From: Macrosoma leucophasiata
Lineage: Eukaryota > Arthropoda > Insecta > Lepidoptera > Hedylidae
Length of the DNA: 64,000 nt
Assembly (NCBI GenBank): GCA_036365455.1
Contig: JAWQUS010000016.1
Coordinates: forward strand, 14,221,001 to 14,285,000
Direction of reading: 5' to 3'
Shown here: positions 21,880-35,300 of the stretch, in pieces
Layout of the letters: the number at the start of each line of letters is the position of its first letter
Position numbering within the stretch: the stretch's first letter is position 1
The notes under the pieces: model-generated
Told to the model about the DNA's origin: nothing
The model's database searches: none
Seen by the model: the letters and a program-made list of their open reading frames with translations, nothing else
Position numbers and translations under genes: made by a program

Positions 21880-22021
21880 TTGTATGTATGTATGTATGTA
21901 TCTTCACGTCAGGTCCCTAACGGGGTAGGCAGAGAGTGTAGAGCGCCAGATATCCCGGTCCTGACATACCTCTCGTGCCTCGTCTACCTTCATCATTCTC
22001 TTCATACATGCACGCCGATAC
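21880..22021 (-). repeat. LINE 3' tail, second copy
   Basis: TATGTATG microsatellite followed by CTTCACGTCAGGTCCCTAAC and the sequence that encodes the end of the same LINE RT as at 247-592, in the opposite orientation and without the palindrome. Confidence 0.8.
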
Positions 22022-22522
22022 CACTGTTACCACTGTACCTTTGTTACCACTTCAAAATATGCTTAATTATCTATCTGTGTGTGTGTGTGTTTGTGTGTGA
22101 ATGTGTGAAATTGCGTTCAATACGATCGCCAATCCGCATGCCAAGCGTGGCAATGATGAACCCCGCATTTGCTCCGTAGCGAACATCTTTTAGCTGAGCA
22201 AACATAACTTTTATGTAGAATAGTAACATTGCCTTATTTATGTAACAGGCATAATCATTCAAAAACATACCAATCAATACAATACATTAAGTATATACAA
22301 CATATGCTAAGTCCACTAATCTATTTTCTGAAAATGGGGATTAGCGGGTTAGCATACTTAACCAATGATATTCTCTATCCCATAGTAGACTTGAAATCAG
22401 CCAGGGTATGATCACAATAAAGCTGACAGAAGGGTCGATTCCACAAACTCTATACTTACATTGATTGTACGTACCTACGATTAATGCGAACTTAACGCGT
22501 CTCTCTATCCTCGTAGCCAAAC

Positions 22523-22858
22523 TCGTAGCGTATCAGTAGCGTAGTGGTAGCAGGACACTACTACTACGCTGGGGGTCCTGGCTTCGATTCCCGGGTCGGG
22601 GGATATTAGAGATAACGGTTTAAAATCCTTTATCTCTGGTTCTATTGGGGTTTTTCCATTTTCTGGAAGTTTCCCAGTACCTCGGAGTTTGGTAATGTGC
22701 CCGGAGATGGCAAAAGGTGCGCCACCTGTTACGTAGGCCAAAACGTAACCGGCGAGTCGTGGGTGTTTGCATGTATGCTTGAATGTATGCATTTACCTCT
22801 GCCCTACCTTTGCCATTTACCTTCGGGGATTACAGGCGTGAAGTTACGTTTTTTTTTA
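22523..22858 (+). mobile_element. SINE-2: tRNA-derived SINE, best copy
   Basis: The head has a canonical Pol III A box TAGCGTAGTGG (22537-22547) and B box GGCTTCGATTCC (22580-22591), spaced as in tRNA genes. The body includes AAACGTAACCGGCGAGTCG, a segment rich in CATGTATG, and GGGGATTACAGGCGTGAAGT before a T run. The 3' part occurs alone at several other sites. Confidence 0.8.
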
Positions 22859-23924
22859 CATTTTTTCTGTTCTATAAAAGAAGACGTGAAAGTAGGTGCT
22901 ATTTTTTATCGAATAGTTATAAATTTATATTTATATACCTGTATGTGGTATAAAAATATAGGTATCATGATGATTTAATGAGTATTCGCTCAAATCGCTC
23001 TCTATTTCCTTTAGAAATGAGATTTGTTTGTTAATATTATAAAAGAATAAAAAATAAAACAAGGTATCTTTATATTGGTATTATTTAAATTTATTGCTCA
23101 TAACTTAAACCTACTCTTAGTAGTTAACACCTAATAATCACAATAATTAAATTACATTTACACATATATTATCACAACACAAGATATATGTAATAACTAT
23201 TGACTTCATTATAATAACACGGAGTTCAAAATTTATTACTATTTAATAAAACTGTCTTTTATTATTTATTATTTTTGCTTAAGTAATCTCACATATTATG
23301 GAATAAATAAGGAATATTAATACTTTTTAATAGCCAAGATTTTATTTATAAACATCATACAAAAATATGTTTGTACATACAATAATAGCTAAAACGTGAT
23401 TTATCTGCAATGCGATTTTTTGCAATTTTTGCAAATGAATTGTTTTTCAATAAAATGATATTAATTTATCATAATGATTGTATTTTCTTAAAAGTGTTTA
23501 AATTAAAAAAAAAAGATAAAATATAAACCGTAGCTTGCTTATCATTTTCGAAAAAAAAAACTAATTTATACAGGTTTACGTCAAATTGTTCTTATATCGA
23601 TATGCCACAAAATATTCGCACTAGTAAAAAAATAATCGGTACCTATATCTTACTGCACTGGGATAGGTGCTGTAGTTAAAAATTGATTATAGTACTATTT
23701 ATGTAAGTTTTAAGTTTAATAGCGTAAAGTTACGAATAAATTGTTAACCAATACATATTACATCTACATTATTAATAGTCTTTTTTTATGAAAAACGACA
23801 ATGATTTATGGTATTCGAGTGATTACAGCTCATAAGAGACGCAGAGTGTTTTGTGACTAAACTAAGAGGTATTTTTCAATTTTAATTTTTCAGGCACACT
23901 TGGTTGCTGGTCATAGTAGTAGAA
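22859..23924. other. AT-rich, nothing recognised
   Basis: Poly(A)/poly(T) runs only, between SINE-2 and the LINE remnant. Confidence 0.5.
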
Positions 23925-24525
23925 ATGGGTAAACTCGAAGTTATTGACGATTTTGTATACCTTGGACAAAAGGTTTAGTTAGGTAAATCCAACATCAAAA
24001 AGAAGTCAATCGCCGGATTCCTCTTGGGAGCAATGATACATTTTCTTGTTCAATTTGCTGCAGTGTCTCAATACGAAAGTTTTTGACAAGTGTATGTTAC
24101 CAGTGATAACATACGAAATTTAAACGTGGTCGCTCACTATAGGTCTAATAAAAAGGCTCAAGGTTACACATAGAGCTATGCTCGGCATTTCCCTACAAGA
24201 TCGTACGAAAAATAAGGAGGTCCGCATAAGAACCAAAGTAACCGTCATAATCCAATGAAGAGTGAAACTCAAGTGTCAGTGGGCAGGGCACATAGCTCTA
24301 AGAACCAGAGGCCGTTGGGGCAGAAGAGATCTAGAATGGCGCTTGCGTACCGGAAAATGAATCTAAGGCCCCCCACGAGGTGGACCAACGACTTGGTAAA
24401 GGTTCCGAGCTATCTCTGGATGAGGGCTGGCCAGGACCATTTATTGAGGCAATCTTTGAGTAGGTTATTGCGTGTGAGTGGACGTCTATCGGTTCAAATG
24501 ATGATGATGACTTACAATGCTACAA
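23925..24525 (+). pseudogene. decayed LINE reverse transcriptase C-terminus
   Basis: With frameshifts and stops, the plus strand encodes phrases typical of lepidopteran LINE polyproteins: IDDFVYLGQKV, a segment like KEVRIRTKVT, then RPPTRWTNDLVKV...WMRAGQD. It ends in ATGATGATGATGA, the usual short-repeat tail. It is non-functional. Confidence 0.7.
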
Positions 24526-24877
24526 ACTCAGTTTAACTTTATACCGTATGATCGTGTTGTCCACCGTGTATTATTGTATGCCCAATTAGTATAACTACTT
24601 ACTTATTTCGGGCAATTCTTATCACATGGCACTAAAAGTTAAAGATTTTTTTATGATCACCTATTGTAACATTATGTTCTGTTTAATGAAAATTATTATT
24701 AAATCCCAGGGAGACAACGCACTTGGGTTAAAAACTTTGGTTTAGATGTCTAAAAGGTGCAGTATTCACTTATCACCAAAGCGTTGGTAAGTTTTAATTG
24801 GTATAAAATAAAAAATGAATATGTATAGACTAATTTTATAATAATAAAGCGTAGTAACTATTGGTTATATGTACGAA

Positions 24878-24978
24878 TAAGTAACCGGCGAATCGTGGGT
24901 GTTTGCATGTATGCTTGAATGCATGCATTTACCTCTGCCTACCCCTTCGGGGATCACAGGCGCGAAGTTACGTTTAAT
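24878..24978 (+). repeat. SINE-2 3' fragment
   Basis: AGTAACCGGCGAATCGTGGG through CCCCTTCGGGGATCACAGGC to GAAGTTACG. Confidence 0.75.
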
Positions 24979-25511
24979 AAGTAATTGGAAAGAAGAGTAA
25001 CTCTTGTACAAAATACGAAAGAGAGGCATCACGGGAGCTGTCAACATGCTGACCATACAAATTTGAACATATTTAGGGTTTCGTTATCTTTCAAAATCGG
25101 CTACTTTATATGATTACACTTTTTACCAACTTATTTGTAGGGTTACGTACATGACAAAAAGTTTAAAACTTATAATACAACTACTTCATTTATTATCTTT
25201 TTTTTTGTACTGGTAACTCATTTTAATCACAAATAATGAATACAAAAAAATATTCGAAATGTACTAGGTCTTCTTACATATCTTTCGTAAGAATTCACAA
25301 TATTTTAATAGTTTATATTATCATGATCATAAAATACATTTTTTTAAACATAACTAAAACGTATATCTTTTTGACTACAATTACGTAAGTCTCATCTTCA
25401 TCCAATATTATGGACGTGTATGAACATGATCATAAATAAATACATAAAGATATTCACTAACAATAACACGTGTTAGTTTAAAAGTTCGATCTTCAAATGA
25501 CATTCAACATA

Positions 25512-26084
25512 CAGCACCCAACAATAAATAATGTACATCGAGTCTACGAAAGAGACAATCGGCTAGTTTCGACTTCATAGAGCGTTATCTCTGCTACAGA
25601 CTGCCTACGTCAACACTGATGGTTCGTCATTAGGCAAAACCTGATCAAAATGGTCGACACATTATCATATATTTTTTATTTTCATTATCAAACTTTTATA
25701 CCTATCTTTATCTAAGTATATATTATATCACTCTTACATACACCTCTCTAGTCACTAGAATAAGGTCCAATGGTGTAAAGCTAGGTTTTACCTTTGTTTC
25801 CTAGGAAATAAATCAACAACTTAACGTTATATAGCATCATTTAGAATTCTTTAAACACAAAGAATAGGGTTGTAGAGTTAAGTACTCTTGTACCTAGTTA
25901 TAAGCCTTATATTATCCTTAGCTTAAGTCTAGATGGATTAAGTAAATATTATGAACAAAATATAGAAATTTGTTTTTTTTTATTTTATATAAATAAGGTG
26001 CGAAAGAGACAACGCTCTACAAACTCGAAATAAGCCGAAGTCTCCTTCGTAAAATCGATGTGCAATATTTATTGTTAGGTACTG
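25512..26084. mobile_element. mariner-like MITE with an insert, downstream of the MFS stop
   Basis: The two halves (25512-25662 and about 25987-26084) match the 20727 copy and are TA-flanked. About 325 bp of unrelated AT-rich sequence separates them. The right end lies 49 bp past the MFS stop codon. Confidence 0.8.
26068..26073 (-). promoter_or_regulatory. candidate poly(A) signal AATAAA for the MFS gene
   Basis: AATAAA on the minus strand lies 60 nt after the TAA stop, inside the terminal inverted repeat of a mariner-like MITE. Sister copies of that repeat have a C where this copy has the A that creates the hexamer. A second AATAAA is at 25978-25983. Confidence 0.5.
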
Positions 26085-26133
26085 TAGCTTTAATCAGAAA
26101 CAATTTGTACGTCAATATTTTAAAGTTGCAAAC

Positions 26134-26352
26134 TTATAATGCTGTGGCTTTAGCTTCTGATTTTTTGCTTTTCTCTTTATCCTGATCAGCCATTTTCAGT
26201 TGGCCATGTTTCCAATTATCTGGATATCCATATTGTCTCACATCATCCCACCATTGTTGTTTACCGTCGGCCCAGAAGATATAAACTACGTTGGTACCGA
26301 CTAGCACTGCGAAGCAAACCCAAAACGCCACGCGCCATTGAGTCAACGTTGA
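26134..26352 (-). CDS. MFS gene exon 9: TM12 and C-terminal tail
   Basis: The acceptor TTTTCACAG precedes 72 codons and a TAA stop. The sequence STLTQWRVAFWVCFAVLV is the last helix, followed by VYIFWADGKQQWWDD and a lysine/glutamate-rich cytosolic tail ending KATAL. The exon lies 6.9 kb from exon 8 but its phase and family match make the link secure. Confidence 0.9.
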   Translation of the reverse strand, partial: STLTQWRVAFWVCFAVLVGTNVVYIFWADGKQQWWDDVRQYGYPDNWKHGQLKMADQDKEKSKKSEAKATAL

Positions 26353-29300
26353 CTGTGAAAAGAAAATAATTGGTTATTAATATTGATAGAATTTTGTGAA
26401 TGCTTTATTGATAGAGGCCTAGTTACAAATGTTGGTTTAATTAGCAAGTTGCGCACTAGCAATGATTAAATAAACATTTGTAGGATTCTTTAAATGAATG
26501 AGCTAAAGAGTTTTCCCAATGCGTCTAATTATTTATTGCTTAGTTTTTTTAACTTAGATCTATAGAAAGACTGTAGGTATATTAAATAATATTTATACTA
26601 GACATATTGGGTAAATGATAACTTAATGACTCCCACCGATCAACAAATCAGTTCCTTAGAATATGAAATAGCTTCGTAGTACTACAGTATTTAAGACTCC
26701 GTATTAAATTAAGTGCTATTATCGTTTATGTTTCTGTTTTTCTTTTACATGTTATGGAAGTGGCAAACAAGCATGAAGTTCACATTGATGTTAAGTGATG
26801 ACTGCAGCCCATAGACACCCACACAAAGACCAATGTCAAAATGCAGATGCGTTAACACTCCTGAGGCCTCCTGAGCCTAAGGTGTTATGCCTCTGTGCCG
26901 GAAATTACAGGGCCGTACAAATCTGTTGGAAGATGGCAGTGATTAGAAGCATATTGTCTGCAGGCAAATATGTCAGAAGTCATGTATGTATTGTTGTTGT
27001 CTATAGATTTTATTAGTTAATTAATAATATTATGGTACCTCGATCAAAATTTAATTCATATTAAATTTTATTCAATGACCGTCAAAGTACAGTTAGTTTA
27101 GTTTAATTCGCATAACCAAATGTAGTTTAAATTTTTAAAGAATCTGCGGTGATGTAATTATGATTTCCACGACTAAACGTATGATGGTACTTCAGTCTAC
27201 TCATACATGTAAATCAACATTTGAACTTTTCAAATTATTGAAATAATTTATGTTAAAAATGCCAAGCCTCGTCTGCTCAACTGGGTGAAAACATTTGCAT
27301 TTAAGTGTTCCTGTAATTTTAACTTTGATATTACCGTTTAGTAAGTTTGTAACTTATATGAGGAACGTACTATAATGATTTAAGAAAATATTACGATAGA
27401 GCAGAGGTACCAGCCGTCAATTAGTGTAATTTAAAATTTTATCCGACTTAAAAAAAACAGCATAAAAAATCTACAAAATAAAACCAACTTTAAAATCAGA
27501 TAATCGCATCACTAAAACGTGAAAAAGTAACAGAATGTAACTGTACTCACAAAAACCAATCAGTGGACGTCATACTTTTGGAACATTATTGGATTCAGTC
27601 CGCCAATTACGCTACCATCATAACTTAATAATAAATTAAGCATTTAACCCGGTCAAGTCACGAGAAAAATATGACAATTTGTTTTCAGTTGTGTCCAGCC
27701 GCCGGCGGCTTAACGTTCCTTGAAGGGTTAAGAATATATATATATATATTTTTTAATATAAATGTAACTAACTAAAGACGTACCAATCATTTTATATTTG
27801 TAGCCCTGAAAGCCGAGGCAAGTTTCAAGTTATAAAATGACATAATTAATTAAAACGAATACAAAAAAATAAAAATGGATAAATATCAAAAAAATTGCTT
27901 AAAAAATGTCTATTTCCTTCGGAATATTCTTAGTAGTAGTAGTAGTAGTAATATTACGACCTGTTTCTTTTGAGACGTAAGTACTGAGAGAGGAGAATGA
28001 ATAATAGGTTAATTTATAACCATTACACCCTCCATCTAGCAAATGTAGCCAGTGAGTGGTGATTTAGAAAAAAACGTGGAAAAAACCAAGACTAATTTTT
28101 ATCGCATGGAAACACGAATTTCACGGAAATAAATTATTAAGCCACTCTGAGTTTTACGAAAATCAATCAAATATTATGTTATGTATTTTGAATGTTAACA
28201 GTAAAAAAACTACTGATTGCACTCCGGGAGTGCAGATAGAAGTGTGGTAACATTGTGCATTTTTGATATTTTGGAAATAATAATTTGCACGAATTGCTTT
28301 AATTATCAGTAAAAAAGTATAGTTATTTAGGTTGTTAAATACAATATTCATTTATTGCGTACATAACTAATTATTTTATATTAAAAATTAAACACCGCTG
28401 AACCACAAACACACACGCCCTGCGCCGCCTAAGAGAGGGGGATACCTACGTCCTCTCCTACACCAGAGAAATGTAATAATACTATGTATAGAATGGACAC
28501 TTCGACGTCCCGCCCGACTTCCCCGCATCACCCAACCTCCTCCTCTGTTATGGGCGGGCGACGGTTGGTATTTTCTACGTGCTATGCACACAGATTGATG
28601 TCTACGTAATAGAGACCAAATTAAGCGTTTGTATGGAATTTTGGGGGAGTGTCCGCGGTGTGCCCACACCGCACAGGGAAGCGGCGCGTGGTGGTCTACT
28701 TCCCCCCATCTTACGAATTTTCAATCAGGCCACGTCCTGACGCGAGTTTAATATAAGATTGATGTACAAAAAGTTCCGGTTAAAGACAATTTATTTCTCA
28801 TAAAAACTTACAAGTTCGCTTACATGACATTTAGAAGCTAAACAATAATATTATTAAGTAAGTACAATTCATTCATCGACCGATTTGAAGTTTTCATTTC
28901 AAAATGTCTCGTATTTACACCATAAGACGGGAAAACAAACATACAATTCACATTGATGTTAAATGTATACAGACAGAGTAGGATTATATCTAAAAAAAGG
29001 CGAATAAGTCCGAGTGTAAAAATAAGGTTCATGCATAACAATATGTGGGAATTTATTTTGGACTAGCTGTGCCCGCAACTTTGTTTGCGTGGAATAGTGG
29101 CTATGGGACTTTGAGCAGCACTTTTGTATATACATTTTGGTTAATTTTGGATCATAAACTTTAAAGTAGCTAAAAAAAATCTACTTTGCAGTAATACTTC
29201 TCTGTACACAATATTAGACGTATGGCTATCGGGGATACACAGAGGCTGCTAGGATTGCGAAAAATTGCCAATTATGTGTTTAAACCCGCATCCATTCTAT

Positions 29301-32300
29301 GCTGAACCGTACTTTCGGAAGGGCCGTTTTAAACTTCTAGTGCACATAATTTTTTATAGAAAATTATTATAAAGTTTTGTAAAGTTTCAGTCAATTAGTG
29401 CTTAAACAGAGAATGAAATATAAAAGATAGATCTATGAATAATACAGGCACTCCGTAAGAGCCGGCAGGAGAGAAAAATTGGATATTAACGTTGTGCATT
29501 TTTATCCACTTATGCCACCAACACCACCATCACCATCGTAACCACCATCACCATCACCACCACCACTGTCACCACTACCACCTCTACCCCGCTACCACTA
29601 CAATCGCCACCAACGCCATCACCGCCACTACCAAACTCCAACGCCACCAACGCCACCAATACCTCCATCGCCACTAAAAACCACCACCAGCTCCACCAAC
29701 GCCACCAACAACACCACCAGAGTCACCAACAATACCTACGCCACCAACGACACCAACGTCACCACCACTACCAATGCCACCAACACCACTAACGCCACCA
29801 CCACCACCATCATCATCATAATTACATCCGAAAGACGTCCATCCGTCTCCGCTCGAGAAAGCCTTTCCCGAAGATGCTCCTAAAAGTGTTGTGCGTCATA
29901 AGGAAAGAATATGCCACAATTGCCACGCTTGGCATGCTGAATGGTGATCATAGCGGCGATTGCTTTATGTCGGGATGCTGCTATGCGGTATGCTTAATGT
30001 AACAGAGAAAAAACCGGCCAAGTGCGATTCGAACTCATGCACGAAGGGTTCCGTACAAAAAATGGCATAAATATTACGTTTGTTGGAAGGCAACATACAA
30101 CATAAGACCTCAAAATTCTATGAAAATGTTAAGCCTCTATTTGCTACCGTTTCTAATGTCGAGTAAAAATTATACGAAAAAAAACGCATTTATTGGAATT
30201 AATTTTGTCGTTATAGCGGTAACAGAAATATATATTTTGTAAAAATTTTAGTTTTCTAGCTATCACTGTTTGTGAGATACTACTTGGTGACAGACAGACG
30301 GATGGTCGGACAGACAGACAGATAGATACAGAATAGTTTTAAAATATTCGATAGGAATGATTCTTTAAATTGTCGTAACTTTTTTATTTCTGAACCGATT
30401 GACATGAAACAAACACCAGATGTTAAGTGAAACTTGCCACAATACATTAGTGAAAATAACAAATCGAATAAGCCATTTCTGAAATTAGCGTGCACAAACA
30501 CACAGACAAACATACATTTTTCCGGGATAAAAAGTACCCAGTGCTGTGCGTCAAAGGTTAAAATATAATCATGCCAAGTTTCATCGTAATCGGACCGGTA
30601 GACTTTGTGTGATGCTTGAACAAACAGACAGACAGACAAATTTTTTTCTAATCACATATTTGTGTTCGGTATTGATCTAGTAACATCCCCTGGTATTTAT
30701 TTTTTTAATATTTTCAATGTACAGAATTTACATTTCTACAGATTTATTATAAGTATAGACTAGAATGTTAGAACGTGTAACTTTTGGCAAGCACTGAAAA
30801 AAGGCAAGTGAATAATTGATTCATCCATAACCTCACTAATACACCCTCCGTGTAAAAAAAGAGCTATTGAGTGGTGATATAAAAAAAAATACAATGTGAA
30901 CCCGTTCACAAACTCGACTTAACATTTTTCTTGGCAATAAAACGTCATATCACTCTTTATGTTTTAAAACTACACCAAATACATTGTTAATAAATTATTC
31001 TAATCATTATTAAGTTGTATAAACTGTATAAACAGCTATGTGGCAGTCCAATTGTAGTTACTACCCATTTATTACCGGACTTTTACAGAAGTGTAGAATT
31101 TCACAGAAGTTGTCTTTAAAATGAAACCAATAAATAACCAAAGCCTCTGGATACAACAAAAGTTGAATCTACTTTTAACGTATCAATCAAACCAATCTAA
31201 TTGTTCCAGTATCATTTCTCACAAAGGCCTGTCATTACCTATCGGCAGACACGGAGTTTATCTCAAACGCTTCAACTTTAGCACTACCCGCAGAGTTGAT
31301 AATATCTGGTTCGAAGTTGACATTGAAATGTTAAGGCATTTATTATTAGTGAAAGCATATTATTACGAACAAAGTTTACGAAATTCAAGGCTCTGAAAGC
31401 TGATTTAATATTGCGAAGTTCATTTTACGAAGTTAAATATTAACAATCGAGGATGATTGCTTATTAAATTATGGAGGGATTTAACGGGTTGATTTTAGAG
31501 AGTTGAAAGAACTGAAATATATAAGCGGCATATTGTTAATTTTGGAGTCCCGTACTTCAAACGGCAAACGAACGGAATTTAAAATATAAAGTTTATACTA
31601 AATACATGCCTATATTGTGTGATATATCGTGATACAGTATCAAACAAGAAAGAATGCACATCGACCTCAGGAAGGAGACTTCGGCTTATTTTGGGTCTGT
31701 AGAGCGCTATCTTTTTCGCACCTTACCAATACGACGTTTCTCCACCATTTTAATCAAGTTTTGACCAATACCGGACTATCAGTGCTTACGTAGACAGTGT
31801 GCAGCAGAGATAACGCTCTACGAAGTCGAAACTAGCCGATTGTCACTTTCATAGGCTCGATGTGCAATATTTCTTGATGAGCATTGTATGTAATATATAT
31901 ATTTTTTTAATGTAATGGAAGTGGCAAACAAGCATGCAGTTCACATTGATGTTAAGTGATGACTGCAGCCTATAGACACCCACACAAAGACCGAGGTCAA
32001 AATGCAGATGCATTACTACTCCTGAGACCTAAGGTGTTATGCCTCTGTGCCGGAAATTATAGGGCCGTACATTACCACCTAAGCACCCACACAAAGACCG
32101 AGGTCAAAATGCAGATGCATTACTACTCCTGAGACCTAAGGTGTTATGCCTCTGTGCCGGAAATTACAGGGCCGTACATTACCACCTAACCGGAACTACC
32201 ATTTAGCGGCAAGTACATTAGGTAATGCGGTGGTGCCTACGCCCGCGAGCTCTGTCACTGGAGCTCTACCACCAGTAAATAATGCCATTAAGGCCACGCC

Positions 32301-35300
32301 CGGCATTCAGTATGGCGATAGCATTGGCGATTGTTATAGCGCAGGACACTGCTGCCCATCCTGTGTCATCCTGCACTTATTACCGCCTGTTAGAATGGTT
32401 TGATCACCGCTATTCCTCTTAGGGTTTTACCGTTATTATTCGGTTGACTGACTGCACTAACGGAAAAATTCTCTTCCACTAGAAGAGATTTCTACTGGTT
32501 TTAGAGCTCCAGTGACGGAGCTCGTGGGCGTAGGCACCACCGCATTACCTAATATACTTGCCGCTAAATGGTAGTGTTTAGCACTATCGTATTCCGGTCA
32601 GGTGATACGGCCCTGTGATTTCCGGCACAGAGGCATATCACCTTAGGCCTCACGAGTGGTAACGCATCTGCATTTTGACCTTGGTCTTTGTGTCTATAGG
32701 CTGCAAGCATCGCTTGGCATCGGTGTGAGCTGCATGCTTATTTGCCGCTTCCATTAAATAAAAAAAAGAGAATTTGTACCTTTCAATTGTACTTTTTTTC
32801 TCATATAAATGACAAGGTGAGTAATTGGAGTCAGTCATTCGAAGAAATAAGTACACTCTACTCTTTACGTTAGTATTAATTTAGTTAAATAAACAAAAGT
32901 ATTTTGTTGATTCTGATAGTATTGCAGATTTCTTCTGGTTTAGTCCAGAAGCATGAAAAATATGATGCGGGTGGACGTATGAATATAATTATGTTTTCAT
33001 ATGCCTATCCCGTCAAATAGGCATAAAGTTATATTTCCAAAAGAATGTAATTGTATACATTCGAACAGAAAATGTGGCGTTAAGTCCACTTTATGGATCA
33101 TTTTAGTTCATTAAAGGCCTGCGCAGACGAACGACTTTTGTCCCTAGCGGACAAAAATTCTCAAAGACTTTTTGGGGTACTTTTAGTCCTTATAAGAGAT
33201 TTATATTGATGGATGAAAAAGTAACCCGGGGAGAGTACCTCGTCTGCCTTAAAGATACTAATAAATACTTACATCCGGCGTCAAAAGTCCTATAAGATAC
33301 GGCGTGATGATTCCCGATATCGTCGAAGTTCCGTTGATCATAGCAGTCAAGGAACCCGCATAGTTGGGTGCTAAATCCAACGCATTAACCTGAAAACGTG
33401 CGGATATTAAATGTATTGAACGAGAGAGAACGCTCAAAAGTGATATGAATATATTTCTTAAGGGATAGAAATGAGAACATACCTTCATTCCGCTATAAAA
33501 GCCTCCCATAAGAGCCATAGATGCTATGAAATAAGCGACAGCTGCGAAACGATCGCAGCCTGAATATGAAGCCAATATAATACAAATGGCTGGTCCCGTT
33601 GCAGCTGTAAAAAGAAAATTTCGTTACGTTCATCCCGTGAAAAGGTTAGAGAGGTATTTTTATTCCCTTTCACGTGGAGATAGCGTGATGTAAAGAAAAT
33701 ATAGGGGTCCCTTTACGGTGCAAACTGTTGAGATAAATTCAATCGGTCTTTTGAAATCTACTTTACCCGTATAAATGGTTGGTATGTAATCTTTTATTAA
33801 GGTAGGTATTCGTGTTTCTGTAATCTTAAATTGAAAAAGGTAAAATGGTTTGTGAGATCAATATCATAGACATAATAGCTAATTGTTACGTAAGATGAAG
33901 TGATAATGGAACTGGCGTAACATAATTGTAAATTGTCTTCCTAAAAGGAAAAGTTTACCAATTATGCCGTTATTCGTATAATTATATCGATTTTCGTGAT
34001 TATTTTTTTATTCGATGCAAAATAGCTGCCATTAGGTCTTATAAAAATTTAAAATAGTTCGACTTTACTGGTGGTAGAGCTCCAGTGACAGAGCTCGCGG
34101 GCGTTGGCACCACCGCATTACCTAAATACTTGCCGCTAATTAGTAGTGTTCAGCACTATCGTGTTCCGGTCAGGTGGTAATGTACGGCACTGTGATTTCC
34201 GACACAGAGGCATAACACCTTAGGCCTCAGGAGTGGCAACGCATCTGCATTTTGACCTCTGGTCATTGACTGTGTGCTGGGGTGTCTATGGGCTGCAGTC
34301 ATCACTTGACATCAACGTGAACTGCATGCTTGTTTGCAACTTATATTGGATAAAAAAACTTAATAGTTTTTACTTTATGAGCATTTTTCTTAATTTGGAC
34401 GATGTTTTTCACGGTTCAGTTTCACGTTTTCCTTTACTATTTTCATAAAGTGACTATCATAAGTGTGAATAATACAATAAAAATAAAACGACAGTGTTGT
34501 AAATCACTCTTCTGTTCTTTTTTCTATTTTAAACGATATACAACGCAAGTGACAAAATTAAGTACCTACGTAAATTCTAGCTAAAAGTATGCGATGTGTT
34601 TATGAATTAATATTATTATATATTTACAAAGTGCTAAAGTGAAGTTAGGTTTTTTAAAACTCCTTAACAATGTGCCCAAAGATGAGGATAACTGTATGAC
34701 CACTTCATGCTCTATTTTTACCGTACACTTACCTAAATGATATTACAACAAACTATTTTGTTGCCACAAAATTCCTCATTAACTCAATTCGTACGTTACT
34801 CGAAAAATTTAAATAAAGTGAACTTAGCAACTGTTTTTCCCAGGCAACGAACACAAAACGAAATACGGCTTTGAGTTTTAACCAAGACTAGCTTTTTAAA
34901 CAACAGGAGAAAGAAACAAAACGTCTTACCTATAGTCGTATGAATAATTCTGCCAGTTCTGATTGAATGCCATTTCCTCTTGACGCACTCGTCACAGGCC
35001 CAACCGAAGAGGAATGAGCTTATCCACATAGCAAGGTAAGGAATGGACGTCAATGTTCCTGTAGTAGCAATATTGAATTTAAGCACGTCTGTCATGTACT
35101 TTGGAAGGTCTGTCACCATTGTGTAATAGCCCCAATCGTGCCCTACCTGTAAGTCAAGATATATTTTGTAAATATACAAGTTTTAAAGATGGTATGTATG
35201 AAGCGCGCGTTGCCCCGCGGCTGGGGTAGATCGCAAGAAATATCGGGGTGATAGCATAGGCATCACTATATTCCCTAACCGATTTGCCGATATGTTGTTC

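Noticed and set aside
28388..28669. 93-codon Arg/Gly/Ser-rich minus-strand ORF
   Set aside because: Composition follows a local GC-rich patch and there is no family resemblance.
31121..31396. 91-codon plus-strand ORF in MFS intron 8
   Set aside because: No recognisable motif or domain, and AT-rich composition like its surroundings; most likely chance.
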